From contig PLMA01000058.1 of NCBI GenBank assembly GCA_003141455.1, positions 41,214 through 105,213 of the forward strand: a stretch of DNA of 64,000 bases, given 5' to 3'. Positions 20,112 to 28,679 of the stretch are shown here, piece by piece; position 1 is the stretch's first letter, and each line of letters starts with the position of its first letter. The position numbers and the translations under genes were made by a program. Source of the DNA: Chloroflexota bacterium. Its GTDB lineage: Bacteria; Chloroflexota; Limnocylindria; Limnocylindrales; CSP1-4. The notes under the pieces were generated by a model. It was given only the letters and a program-made list of their open reading frames with translations, ran no database searches and had not been told where the DNA came from.

Positions 20112-21839
20112 CTAGAACAGGCCGACGATGTTCCCGTCCGCGTCGATGTCGATCGACTCGCCGGCCGGGTGCGAGGGCAGGCCCGGCATAGTGCGCATCT
20201 CGCCGAGCAAAGGCGTGATGAAGCCGGCTCCGGCAGATAGATGAACTTCGCGGATGGGAACCCGGAAGCCGGTGGGCCGGCCCTTCAAGGACGGATCGTG
20301 GCTCAGCGAGAGGTGAGTCTTCGCCATGCAGACCGGCAGCTTCCCGTAACCCAGCTCCTCGTACAGCTTCAAGGCCTTCGTGGCGGCCGGCAGCTCGTCA
20401 ACGCCCCGGGCGCCGTAGATGCGCACCGCGATCGTCTCGATCTTCTCGCGGAGCGGGGCGTCGTCCGGGTAGAGGAACTGGAAGTCCGGCGCCCCAACCT
20501 GCGCCGCGGACCAGACGGCACGGGCCAGGTCCTCCGCGCCCGCTCCCCCGTCGGCGAAGTGGCGGCTGACGACGACCTCGCGCGCGCCCGCGGCCAGAGC
20601 CACTTCCCGAATCGCGGCAGCCTCCGCCTCCGTGTCGGTGGGGAAGTGGTTGATGGCCACGACCACCGGAACGTTGAAGACGCGCACGTTCTCGATCTGG
20701 GCGGCCAGGTTGGCCGAGCCGCGCCGGACCGCCTCCACGTTCTCTTCCTCGAGAGCCGGATCGAGCGGCTTGCCGGCCACGATCCGGCCGACGCCGCCGT
20801 GCATCTTGAGCGCCCTGACCGTCGCCACCATGACCGCCGCGTCCGGCCGCAGCCCGCTCTGGCGGCACTTGATGTCGAAGAACTTCTCGGCGCCCATGTC
20901 GGCACCGAAGCCGGCCTCGGTGCACGCGATCTCGCAAGTGGCCAGCGCCAGCCGATCGGCCAGGACGCTGTTGTTGCCGTGGGCGATGTTGGCGAACGGG
21001 CCGCAATGGACGAAGGCGGGCCCGCCCTCGAGGGTCTGCAGAAGGTTCGGCTTGATCGCGTCGAGCAGCAGGACCGTCATCGAGCCCGCGCACCGCAGGT
21101 CCTCGGCGGTGATGCGGCGGCCGTCGAAGGTGGTGGCGACGACCATTCGACCGAGTCGCGCCCGCAGGTCGTGGATGTCGGAGGCGAGCGCGAGAGCCGC
21201 CATCACCTCGCTGGCGACTGTGATCTGCCATTCGGTCTCGCGCGGGTAGCCGTTCTCGCGACCGCCCATCCCGACGATCGCCTTTCGGAGAGCCCGATCG
21301 CTGATGTCGACGACCCGCGGCCACAGGACGCCCAGCGGGTCGATGCCGTGCGGGTTGCCGTGGGTCAGAGAGTTGTCGACGAAAGCCGCGAGCAGGTTGT
21401 GGGCCGCCCCGACGGCGTGGTTGTCGCCGGTCAGGTGGAGGTTGAAGTCCTCCATCGGGATCACCTGGCTGTAGCCACCGCCCGCGGCGCCGCCCTTGAT
21501 CCCGAAGACCGGGCCGAGCGAAGGCTGGCGGATGCAGACCGCCGCCTTGTGTCCGAGGCGGTTCAATCCCTGGACCAGGCCGATGTTCGTGGTTGTCTTG
21601 CCCTCGCCGAGAGGCGTTGGCGTGATCGCGGTCACGACGACGTACTTGCCGCGTTTGCCCTTGGCCGCGGCTTCGGCCTCCAGCCGCTCGATCCCTTCGA
21701 GGCGAACCTTGGCCTTGAAGGGTCCGTACAGCTCCACTTCGTCGTCGCGCAGCCCGAGCTCTCGGGCGAGGTCCATGATCGGCCGCGGCGAAACGGAGCG
21801 GGCGATCTCGAGGCTGCTGGGCATACCACCGCCGCTCAT
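20112..21839 (-). CDS. fhs: Formate--tetrahydrofolate ligase
   Basis: TPTPLGEGKTTTNIGLVQGL; RQPSLGPVFGIKGGAAGGGYSQVIPMEDFNLHLTGD. Confidence 0.96.
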   Translation of the reverse strand: MSGGGMPSSLEIARSVSPRPIMDLARELGLRDDEVELYGPFKAKVRLEGIERLEAEAAAKGKRGKYVVVTAITPTPLGEGKTTTNIGLVQGLNRLGHKAAVCIRQPSLGPVFGIKGGAAGGGYSQVIPMEDFNLHLTGDNHAVGAAHNLLAAFVDNSLTHGNPHGIDPLGVLWPRVVDISDRALRKAIVGMGGRENGYPRETEWQITVASEVMAALALASDIHDLRARLGRMVVATTFDGRRITAEDLRCAGSMTVLLLDAIKPNLLQTLEGGPAFVHCGPFANIAHGNNSVLADRLALATCEIACTEAGFGADMGAEKFFDIKCRQSGLRPDAAVMVATVRALKMHGGVGRIVAGKPLDPALEEENVEAVRRGSANLAAQIENVRVFNVPVVVAINHFPTDTEAEAAAIREVALAAGAREVVVSRHFADGGAGAEDLARAVWSAAQVGAPDFQFLYPDDAPLREKIETIAVRIYGARGVDELPAATKALKLYEELGYGKLPVCMAKTHLSLSHDPSLKGRPTGFRVPIREVHLSAGAGFITPLLGEMRTMPGLPSHPAGESIDIDADGNIVGLF

Positions 21840-21879
21840 AGAGCAGCCTCCGGGCTGTTGGGCGTGGGCGCGGCCGGGT

Positions 21880-22803
21880 TCATCGCGGTGCGCCCTGGGC
21901 GACCGCGGTACCCAGCTCGGCCTGGTCCGTGGCGGCCCGCAGCAAGTGGCTGAGCAGCAGAGCGTTGGTGAGCGGCCCGACGCCGCCCGGCACCGGAGTG
22001 ATGGCCGCAACCACGTCCTTCGCCGACTCGAAGTCCACGTCGCCTACGAGCTGCTCGCCCACCACGTTGATCCCCACGTCCACGACGACGACTCCAGGGG
22101 AGAGCATCTCCCCGGTAACGAGGCCCGGGCGGCCGGCGGCTACGATCAGGATCTCGGCGTCACGGGTGTGATGGCCCAGGTCCCGGGTCTTGGAATGCAG
22201 CACCGTGACGCTGCCGTGCTCGCGCAGCAGGAGCAGCGCCGCGGGCTTGCCGACCACGTTCGACCGCCCGATGACGACGACGCGCTTGCCGGCGATCTCG
22301 ATCCCCGAGCGCTTCAGGATCTCGACCGAGGCCTGGGCCGTGGCCGGCAGGAAGCCTTCATAGCCCAGGGACAGCAGTCCTGCGTTGCGGGGGTGGATAC
22401 CGTCGATGTCCTTGGCCGGATCGATCGAATCGATGACCGTTCGCAGCGGGATGTGCGCCGGCAGCGGCATCTGGACGATGATCCCCGCCACGGCCGGATC
22501 GGCGTTTAGGCGTTCGATCTCCGTGCAGAGCGCGTCGGCCGTCACGTCCGCGCCGATCTCGACCAGCCGACCGTTGACGCCGACCTTCTCGCACGTGCGA
22601 AGGATCTGCCGCAGGTACACCGCCGACGGGGCGTCCGCGCCGACGAGAACGATCGCGAGACTCGGCGAGTAGCCCCAGCGCACCTTGAACCGCGCGAAGC
22701 CCTCGGTCAGGCTCGCCCGAATCTCGGCCGCGATCGGGCCGCCCGCCAGCAGCCGCGGACCGGCTTGGGCCGGGGCGATCGCTCCCTCTCCGGGGGCGGT
22801 CAT
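21880..22803 (-). CDS. folD: Methylenetetrahydrofolate dehydrogenase/methenyl-THF cyclohydrolase
   Basis: SAVYLRQILRTCEKVG; GIIVQMPLPAHI; GRSNVVGKPAALLLL; TPVPGGVGPLT. Confidence 0.95.
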   Translation of the reverse strand: MTAPGEGAIAPAQAGPRLLAGGPIAAEIRASLTEGFARFKVRWGYSPSLAIVLVGADAPSAVYLRQILRTCEKVGVNGRLVEIGADVTADALCTEIERLNADPAVAGIIVQMPLPAHIPLRTVIDSIDPAKDIDGIHPRNAGLLSLGYEGFLPATAQASVEILKRSGIEIAGKRVVVIGRSNVVGKPAALLLLREHGSVTVLHSKTRDLGHHTRDAEILIVAAGRPGLVTGEMLSPGVVVVDVGINVVGEQLVGDVDFESAKDVVAAITPVPGGVGPLTNALLLSHLLRAATDQAELGTAVAQGAPR

Positions 22804-23468
22804 TCGTCCTCCGGATCGCGGACCTTACCGGAAAGCACGGTCTCGCGAGTCCGCGCCGCCACGGCCGCGATGTCGTGGAGGGCCTCGTCGAGCTGACGGC
22901 TCATTGTCTCGTTGTAGCCCTCGTCGCCGGTGGAGGGCAGGTTGATGTTGACGTTCTCAGCGGCACCGCGCGCGGCCGCCTCGCCCAGGAGCGCCGCCAC
23001 GAGGACGTCGCTCGCCGCGTTGACGTTGCTGCGGCCCGCCAGCGCGTCGGCGGCGTTGACAAGGGCGACGCATGCCTTCACGCATTCCCATGGCGCATCG
23101 GACGCAGCTCGCGCCGCCGTCTCGATGGCCGCCTTCCGGGCCGCCAGCTGCGTCTCGGTCTCGCGGGGCAGCTTGAGAGCGGCCGCGTAGCCGGCGTATG
23201 CCTCGGCGTCTCTGTCGGCCAACCGCAGGAACTCGGAAGCCAGGGTTCGACCGCCTTCGCCACAACGGGCGAGAGTCATCTCATAGGCTGCGTACTTGGC
23301 CCGGCCGGTCGAGAGGCTCGCGACCATCGCCACGAGCGACGCCCCTAACGCTCCCGCCAGTGCCGAGGCCGCTCCTCCTCCGGGAACAGGCTCAGCCGAC
23401 GAAAGGCTCTCGGTGAACTGGCGAACCGTCAGATCCGCGAACGATTCGGGCTTGGATGCTTGGTCCAT
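22800..23468 (-). CDS. Cyclodeaminase/cyclohydrolase family (formimino-THF cyclodeaminase-like)
   Basis: FTESLSSAEPVPGGGAASALAGALGASLVAMVASLS; 4-nt overlap with folD. Confidence 0.85.
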   Translation of the reverse strand: MDQASKPESFADLTVRQFTESLSSAEPVPGGGAASALAGALGASLVAMVASLSTGRAKYAAYEMTLARCGEGGRTLASEFLRLADRDAEAYAGYAAALKLPRETETQLAARKAAIETAARAASDAPWECVKACVALVNAADALAGRSNVNAASDVLVAALLGEAAARGAAENVNINLPSTGDEGYNETMSRQLDEALHDIAAVAARTRETVLSGKVRDPEDE

Positions 23469-23550
23469 GGCGCGATTGTAGGCACCCGGCCGGCTCGCGC
23501 GTTTAGGTTTCGGGTTTCTCTCCGGATGCCGGGTTCCTTCCGGGCCGGCC

Positions 23551-23820
23551 TCAGTCCCAACAAACCTCGTCGTCCACGCCGTCGACCGTCCAGCGGCGCG
23601 ACCAATGCTGGAAGCTCAAAGCCAGGCGAGCGCCGGGCGTCTCGACCTCGAAGACGGTTCGGGGCCCTACGGCGGCTTTGTAGGCCGAGTGTTCTCGACG
23701 AACGGCAGTGAGCCGTCTCACCGGCAGGCGGACCTGGCCCCAGGTGATCTCGCGCGGGGTGCCGTCGAACCAGTCGGCTCGAACGCGCACATCCACAGGC
23801 TCCATGCGGACGATGGCCAT
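23551..23820 (-). CDS. Small DUF6504-like protein, predicted LexA-regulated
   Basis: 89 aa, VDVRVRADWFDGTPREITWGQVRLPVRRLTAVRRE...WTVDGVDDEVCWD; family call from memory of pattern, moderate. Confidence 0.6.
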   Translation of the reverse strand: MAIVRMEPVDVRVRADWFDGTPREITWGQVRLPVRRLTAVRREHSAYKAAVGPRTVFEVETPGARLALSFQHWSRRWTVDGVDDEVCWD

Positions 23821-23877
23821 TGTGGTTGCTCCTCTTGCCTTTGGCGGGCCGTCGCTCGCTCGGGCATTGAGCGGGAT

Positions 23878-23930
23878 GAACGGACGTTCTATTACTAACC
23901 AAATCTACCTGAACGGATGTTCTATGTCAA
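23878..23930 (-). promoter_or_regulatory. Promoter with two LexA-type SOS boxes upstream of the 89-aa gene
   Basis: Minus strand TTGACA (23925-23930) - N17 - TAGATT (23902-23907); GAACGGATGTTC (+, 23911-23922) in the spacer and GAACGGACGTTC (23878-23889) downstream; box centres 33 bp apart. Confidence 0.7.
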
Positions 23931-24079
23931 GGTTTGACGTTTCGAACGTCCGGTCATGGCAAGAGGATCGCCGGCGCGGGTGACAGCTAGCGTGGCACGG
24001 CGGAGGCGTCGCTCGGGTCGACTTATCGCAGCGCCCTCCGCCCGGTCTGGAATACGGGCGGCCAGTCGGGCACGGGCGC

Positions 24080-25033
24080 CTAGTCGGACGCGATCTCCGG
24101 CGCCCTCCCCCGGCGTGCCAGGGCCGCGACGGCCGCGCGCAGTCGGCCTTGGGCAACGGCGACGCCCAGGAGGACCACCAACGCCCCGACCGGCTCGTTC
24201 CAGGCGACCCGCTCGCTCAGGAACGCCACACCCACGACGATCGCGAAGAGCGGTATCAAGTACGTGACCATGCTCGCGGTCGACGGGCCGGCTTCCCTAA
24301 CGATCTGATAGCTGAAGACAAAGGCGATCCCCGAGCCGAGCGCACCCAGGCCGAGCATCGCCAGGACCGGGTCCAGCGCGATCGGGCCGGGCAGGGGACC
24401 AGCGGCTATGGCAAGCGGCAGGAGCACTGCCGCGCCGCACGCGACCTGTCCCGTGGCGAGCCCGATGCCGCTCTCCGGCAGTCCGGTGAGGTGGCGGCGC
24501 ACGTAGGGGTAGGCAACGCCGTAGCAGGTCACCGCCCCGACGCACGCGGCAATGCCCGTCCACTCCCCCGCGCCCAGCCCCTCCCAGACGCCGACGACGA
24601 CGAGGATTCCGAGGAAGCCGACAAGCAGGCCAACGACGCGCTCGGCGTTTGGCTTCTCTTCCGGAAAGGCGAGAAGGATCACGGCCAGCGTGGTCAGCGG
24701 CGTGGCTGCGTTGATGATGCCGGCCAGCACGGACGAGACGTGCGTCTCGCCGATGGCGAAGAGCGTGAACGGCACGCTGTTCATCAGCATCGCCACGACG
24801 AAGAGATGGCGCCAGGTCGAGAGGCCGCGCGGCAGCCGCGCTCCGGTGATGACCGACAGCACGACCAGCGCGCTCGCCCCGATAGCCAGTCGGACGAACG
24901 CCACCTGCACCGGCGCGAGCATCTGCAGCCCGAGCTTGATCCACCAGAAGGAACAGCCCCAGGTCGCGGCCAGCAGCACGAACACAACCTGCCAGGGCAG
25001 GAGGTGTTGGCGGCTGCGGCCGGTCGAGGTCAT
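24080..25033 (-). CDS. EamA/DMT family transporter
   Basis: 10-TM EamA pattern; FVLLAATWGCSFWWIKLGLQMLAPVQVAFVRL. Confidence 0.88.
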   Translation of the reverse strand: MTSTGRSRQHLLPWQVVFVLLAATWGCSFWWIKLGLQMLAPVQVAFVRLAIGASALVVLSVITGARLPRGLSTWRHLFVVAMLMNSVPFTLFAIGETHVSSVLAGIINAATPLTTLAVILLAFPEEKPNAERVVGLLVGFLGILVVVGVWEGLGAGEWTGIAACVGAVTCYGVAYPYVRRHLTGLPESGIGLATGQVACGAAVLLPLAIAAGPLPGPIALDPVLAMLGLGALGSGIAFVFSYQIVREAGPSTASMVTYLIPLFAIVVGVAFLSERVAWNEPVGALVVLLGVAVAQGRLRAAVAALARRGRAPEIASD

Positions 25034-25174
25034 GGCGCGATCCTCTCTGCTGGTCTCATTCGGCGGAGGTTACTCGCACGCGGCGATTCCTTCTTCCGGG
25101 CTTGTGGTTTGCCTCGCCAGGCCAAAACCGAAGGCCGGAAGCCATGCCATCCCAAGGCCGCTATTCTCGGTGGC

Positions 25175-26392
25175 ATGAATGCAGTGGAGCGTTTCGCGGC
25201 CGTTGGGCGGCTCGCAACGGACGCCGAGTGGGCGGCCGTCTCGGCACGCCGCGCGGCCAGGCCTTTCCTCTTCCTCGTGACGAGCACCGGCATCCTGTGC
25301 ACGCCCGGCTGCCCGGCCCGGACCCCGAGTCGGGACCGCATTCGCGTGGTGACGGGCCCAGCCGATGCCCTGGCGGCCGGCGCTCGGGCGTGCCTTCGCT
25401 GCCGACCGGATCGACTCTTCGGCTTCGAAACGAACGGGCCGGCAGCGGCCACGGCCGCGGGTGCAGCGACGCGCGGGCCGGTCGAGGACGCCACAGCCCG
25501 AATCGCCGCGGCGCTGGATGCAGGCGACGACCTGCCGAGCGACCGAGAGTTGGCCGGGCCGCTCGGCCTCACCGAGCGCAGGCTCCGAGAGATCTTCCGG
25601 GAGAGGCTCGGCGTGACGCCCCGGGCGTGGGCCGTGGCCCGGCGCGCGGAGCTACTCCGGTCGCGACTTGCCGGCGGCCAGCCGGTGCTGCCCGCGCTCT
25701 TCGACGCGGGCTACGGCTCGGCGAGCGCCGCCTACGAGGCCGCGAACGGCGAGCTGGGGATGGCGCCGGGACGGTATCGAACCGGGGCTGCGGGCGAGTC
25801 GATCCGCTGGACGATAGCCCCGATCCCCCAGGGAGTGGCGCTGGTCGCGGCCACGGAGCGGGGACTGTGCTCCATTCTCATGGGCCACGAAACGGAAGCC
25901 CTCGCCACGGAGCTTCAAGCCGAGTTCCCGCGGGCGGCCCTCGCCCGCGACGACGCCGCGCTCACCGGCGTGGCCGGAATCGTGTCCGACCTGGCTGCGG
26001 GCCGGCGGCGCCCGGAGGCGGACGCGCTGCCGCTCGACGTCCACGCGACGGCGTTCCGGCGCCGGGTCTGGGAGGCTCTGCGGCGCATCCCCGCCGGCGA
26101 GACGCGCTCCTACGGCGAAGTCGCCGCGGCCGTGGGCGCTCCACGGGCGGCTCGGGCGGTGGGCACGGCCTGCGCCACGAACCCGGTCCCCATCGTGGTG
26201 CCGTGCCACCGCGTCGTCGGCGCGCACGGCTCACTCGGCGGTTACGCTGGGGGCCTGGCTCGAAAGCGTCAGCTCCTCGATGCCGAGGCCGAGGCCGGTG
26301 GCACCAGACAAGGCTCAACGGAGCCGCGAGTTGAGCTGCGGCCCCGTCGGCTGAGGTTGCATATTGCGGCCGCCAAGCGGCAGCACTATTGA
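25175..26392 (+). CDS. ada: Ada-like bifunctional regulator / O6-methylguanine-DNA methyltransferase
   Basis: Ada zinc domain (TGILCTPGCPARTP...ACLRCRPD), AraC-type HTH, MGMT domain with PCHRVVG. Confidence 0.9.
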   Translation: MNAVERFAAVGRLATDAEWAAVSARRAARPFLFLVTSTGILCTPGCPARTPSRDRIRVVTGPADALAAGARACLRCRPDRLFGFETNGPAAATAAGAATRGPVEDATARIAAALDAGDDLPSDRELAGPLGLTERRLREIFRERLGVTPRAWAVARRAELLRSRLAGGQPVLPALFDAGYGSASAAYEAANGELGMAPGRYRTGAAGESIRWTIAPIPQGVALVAATERGLCSILMGHETEALATELQAEFPRAALARDDAALTGVAGIVSDLAAGRRRPEADALPLDVHATAFRRRVWEALRRIPAGETRSYGEVAAAVGAPRAARAVGTACATNPVPIVVPCHRVVGAHGSLGGYAGGLARKRQLLDAEAEAGGTRQGSTEPRVELRPRRLRLHIAAAKRQHY

Positions 26393-26401
26393 GTCGAGCG
26401 G

Positions 26402-27604
26402 CTACCGGATGGGCCGCTGCTGTCGGTTGACGAGCAGTAGCGCTCCGCCGATGGCCACGATCAATCCGATCGGCAGCAACCAGACGGAGGAGTTCGGCTC
26501 GTCCGAAGAACCAGAGGCGCCCGCAGTGGTCGGTGGCGGCGTGGCCGGCCGGGGCGTGGGGGTCGGCGTCGGCGTGGGGGTCGGCGCGGGCGTCGGCGTG
26601 GGAGTCGGCCCCGGCCCCGGCGTCGGCGCGGGGGTCGCCGCAGGCGCGACGACCGCTACGTCCGCCTTGGCCGCGACGCATTGCACGCCATACGCGGCCG
26701 GCCCTGCCTCAAGGGACGGAGCGGCCCCGTAGTCCACGCAGCCATGGCCAAAAGCAGTGCCGGGAGTCCCAGCGTCCGTCAGGGCCGGAGACGCCGTTCC
26801 GGTGAAGGTCACCGTGATCGGGTTCGAGTCTGGGGTAACGAGGGCGCCGGAGCCGGACAGGACGTTCGCCAACGAGCAGTCGGCAATCTGAGACGAGCAG
26901 GCCACCGCCGTCACGGCGAACCAGGACGGCAGCGGGTCCATTCTCACGGTCCAGACGGCAGCCGCAAGGTTCGGTTTTACGTTCACGCTTAGGGTTTGGC
27001 CGGGCCCATAGGTCGGGAAGACGATCGTCTCGGTCAGAGCGAGTGCAGTGCTCGAGCCGGCGACAATCTGCGGCTTGTCCCACTGGACTGTAGTTGTCTG
27101 CGGATCGACGTAGGTCTTGAAGGCGAAGTCCTGGAGCTCATAGCCGGTAGCGCCCCAGTTCGTCCCCCCGTACCGCAGAGCCTCGCCGCCCGAGTAGGCG
27201 TCGCCCGAGCCCCACATCATCAGATTGCCCCGCATCTCGAAGACGATCGCGTACTTTTCTCCGGCGGTCACTCGCGTCCACCCAGTGGAGAAGTCGACCC
27301 AGCCGGTAGGGCTCGTAACAGTATTTTGGGAAAGAAACAGGACGACGCCCGTTGGAAGCCCGCCACTCGTCGTTTCGATGCTGAAGTCGACCGCGCCGCC
27401 GCTTTGGGTCAGGTAGAGCTCGACGTCCTTCAGCAGCCCGGTCTTGCCGGCGGTGAACGTCTGAGCCATACGGGTGAAAGTACCGCCGTATGTGAGGCCA
27501 CCTGGGTCGGTCGACTGATCGACGACGGCAGCGGCCAGCGTCGAACCCGGCAGAAGCGCCAGTAGCAGGATGCCCGCGGCTAGCGCGAGCACGGGGCGTT
27601 TCAT
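26402..27604 (-). CDS. Secreted, C-terminally membrane-anchored protein with Pro/Thr linker
   Basis: Signal MKRPVLALAAGILLLALLPGSTLAA; linker TPTPTPAPTPTPTPTPTPRPA; C-terminal TM plus basic tail NRQQRPIR. Confidence 0.75.
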   Translation of the reverse strand: MKRPVLALAAGILLLALLPGSTLAAAVVDQSTDPGGLTYGGTFTRMAQTFTAGKTGLLKDVELYLTQSGGAVDFSIETTSGGLPTGVVLFLSQNTVTSPTGWVDFSTGWTRVTAGEKYAIVFEMRGNLMMWGSGDAYSGGEALRYGGTNWGATGYELQDFAFKTYVDPQTTTVQWDKPQIVAGSSTALALTETIVFPTYGPGQTLSVNVKPNLAAAVWTVRMDPLPSWFAVTAVACSSQIADCSLANVLSGSGALVTPDSNPITVTFTGTASPALTDAGTPGTAFGHGCVDYGAAPSLEAGPAAYGVQCVAAKADVAVVAPAATPAPTPGPGPTPTPTPAPTPTPTPTPTPRPATPPPTTAGASGSSDEPNSSVWLLPIGLIVAIGGALLLVNRQQRPIR

Positions 27605-27632
27605 CTGATCGTCCTCTTCTTCGTCTCGGATG

Positions 27633-27750
27633 AGCCCCGCGCCGCCGGGGCTGTCGTGCGCAATCGCACGCCGGAGCAGACGGTGGAGGACGCAGCGCAC
27701 CGTGGAAGCAGTGTCGCATGTCCCCACCAAAAGGGTAGGCGCGCACTGCT
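27633..27750 (-). promoter_or_regulatory. Candidate structured 5' leader of the secreted protein gene
   Basis: AGCCCC/GGGGCT (27633-27652), CGTGCG/CGCACG (27655-27670), and AGCAGTG/CACTGCT (27707-27750) enclosing a CCTACC/GGTGGG hairpin. Confidence 0.3.
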
Positions 27751-27810
27751 GCCCCGACCCGCGCCTGAAGCAGGCACCCGTCGACGCCACCAGCCCGCCC
27801 GCGGACGTCT

Positions 27811-27926
27811 GGCTAGCCCTCGTCCTCGACTTTCGGCACTCCGACGCGACCCTCCACCGCTGAGGCGGGATCGCGCTCGAAGGGTGCCGGCAGCGGCCGA
27901 TGCAGCAGGCTGGCGCGGGTGACGGC
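27811..27926 (-). pseudogene. Partial duplicate of the dinB 3' end
   Basis: 116 bp matching 30028-30143 at 113 positions; encodes VTRASLLHRPLPAPFERDPASAVEGRVGVPKVEDEG* identical to the DinB C-terminus. Confidence 0.85.
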
Positions 27927-28145
27927 CGGCCGGGGCACGATGACTCGGCGCGAGGCGGCTACGGCGTCCAAACTCGAGACAGCCTGAGTGGCTGCGCGAG
28001 CGGGCGACCCCAAGTTGCGGTGGTCGCTGGCTGGCCACGGCCGGGGTACATGGCCAAAGTGGGCGCGCGGTGCGTGAGGGCGCCATGAAGGCTGTTTCAT
28101 GAGACTTGGAACGAATCGGTTGCCGCTCTGCATCTAGTAGGTGTG

Positions 28146-28679
28146 ATGTCCCTCAAGCGAGATCTGGTCACAGCCGCCCGCAATGGCGATCGGGACGCAT
28201 TCGCATCTCTGGTTCGGTACGAGTCGCAGGAGGCCTACCGGCTCTCGCTCGCCATCCTCCGAGATCCGGCCGAGGCAGAGGACGCCGTCCAGGAAGCCTT
28301 CATTCGAGCGTGGACGGAGTTGCCGACCCTGCGCGATCCCCAGCGCTGGCTGCCCTGGTTCCGGCGAGTGACGGTCAACTCGGCCCTGGAGCTGAACCGC
28401 CGGCGCGGCAACGGCCACGCCTCGATCAGCCTTGACGAACACGAGCCTGAGGCGCACCCGGACGGGTCGGCGGGGCTCGCCTTGAGGGATCAGATTCAGC
28501 GATTGGTCGGCTGCTTGGGGCCGTCCGATCGAGCCCTTCTGGTGCTGCGTTTCGGCCTGGATCTCGAACTTCCCGACGTCGCGGCGGCGCTTGGCATCCC
28601 ACTCGGGACCGCCAAGTCGCGGTTGCATCGGGCGCTCGCACGTTTGCGCGCCCAGATGGAGGCCACCGATGGAGATTGA
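28146..28679 (+). CDS. ECF-type RNA polymerase sigma factor
   Basis: SLAILRDPAEAEDAVQEAFIRAWTELPTLRDPQRWLPWFRRVTVN; sigma4 LELPDVAAALGIPLGTAKSRLHRALARLR. Confidence 0.92.
   Translation: MSLKRDLVTAARNGDRDAFASLVRYESQEAYRLSLAILRDPAEAEDAVQEAFIRAWTELPTLRDPQRWLPWFRRVTVNSALELNRRRGNGHASISLDEHEPEAHPDGSAGLALRDQIQRLVGCLGPSDRALLVLRFGLDLELPDVAAALGIPLGTAKSRLHRALARLRAQMEATDGD

Noticed and set aside
20241-21953. 570-aa + strand ORF antisense to fhs
   Set aside because: Antisense artefact; fhs motifs are on the minus strand.
23936-23950. GACGTTTCGAACGTC as a third LexA box
   Set aside because: Near-palindrome, but it lacks GAAC-N4-GTTC spacing and lies upstream of the -35.
26545-26640. G-rich period-6 repeat (GGCGTC/GGGGTC) as a G-quadruplex or regulatory array
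   Set aside because: Explained by the Thr-Pro-rich linker codons of the secreted protein on the minus strand.
26820-26840. GGGTTCGAGTCTGG resembling a tRNA T-loop
   Set aside because: Lies inside a well-supported coding sequence and no cloverleaf can be drawn around it.
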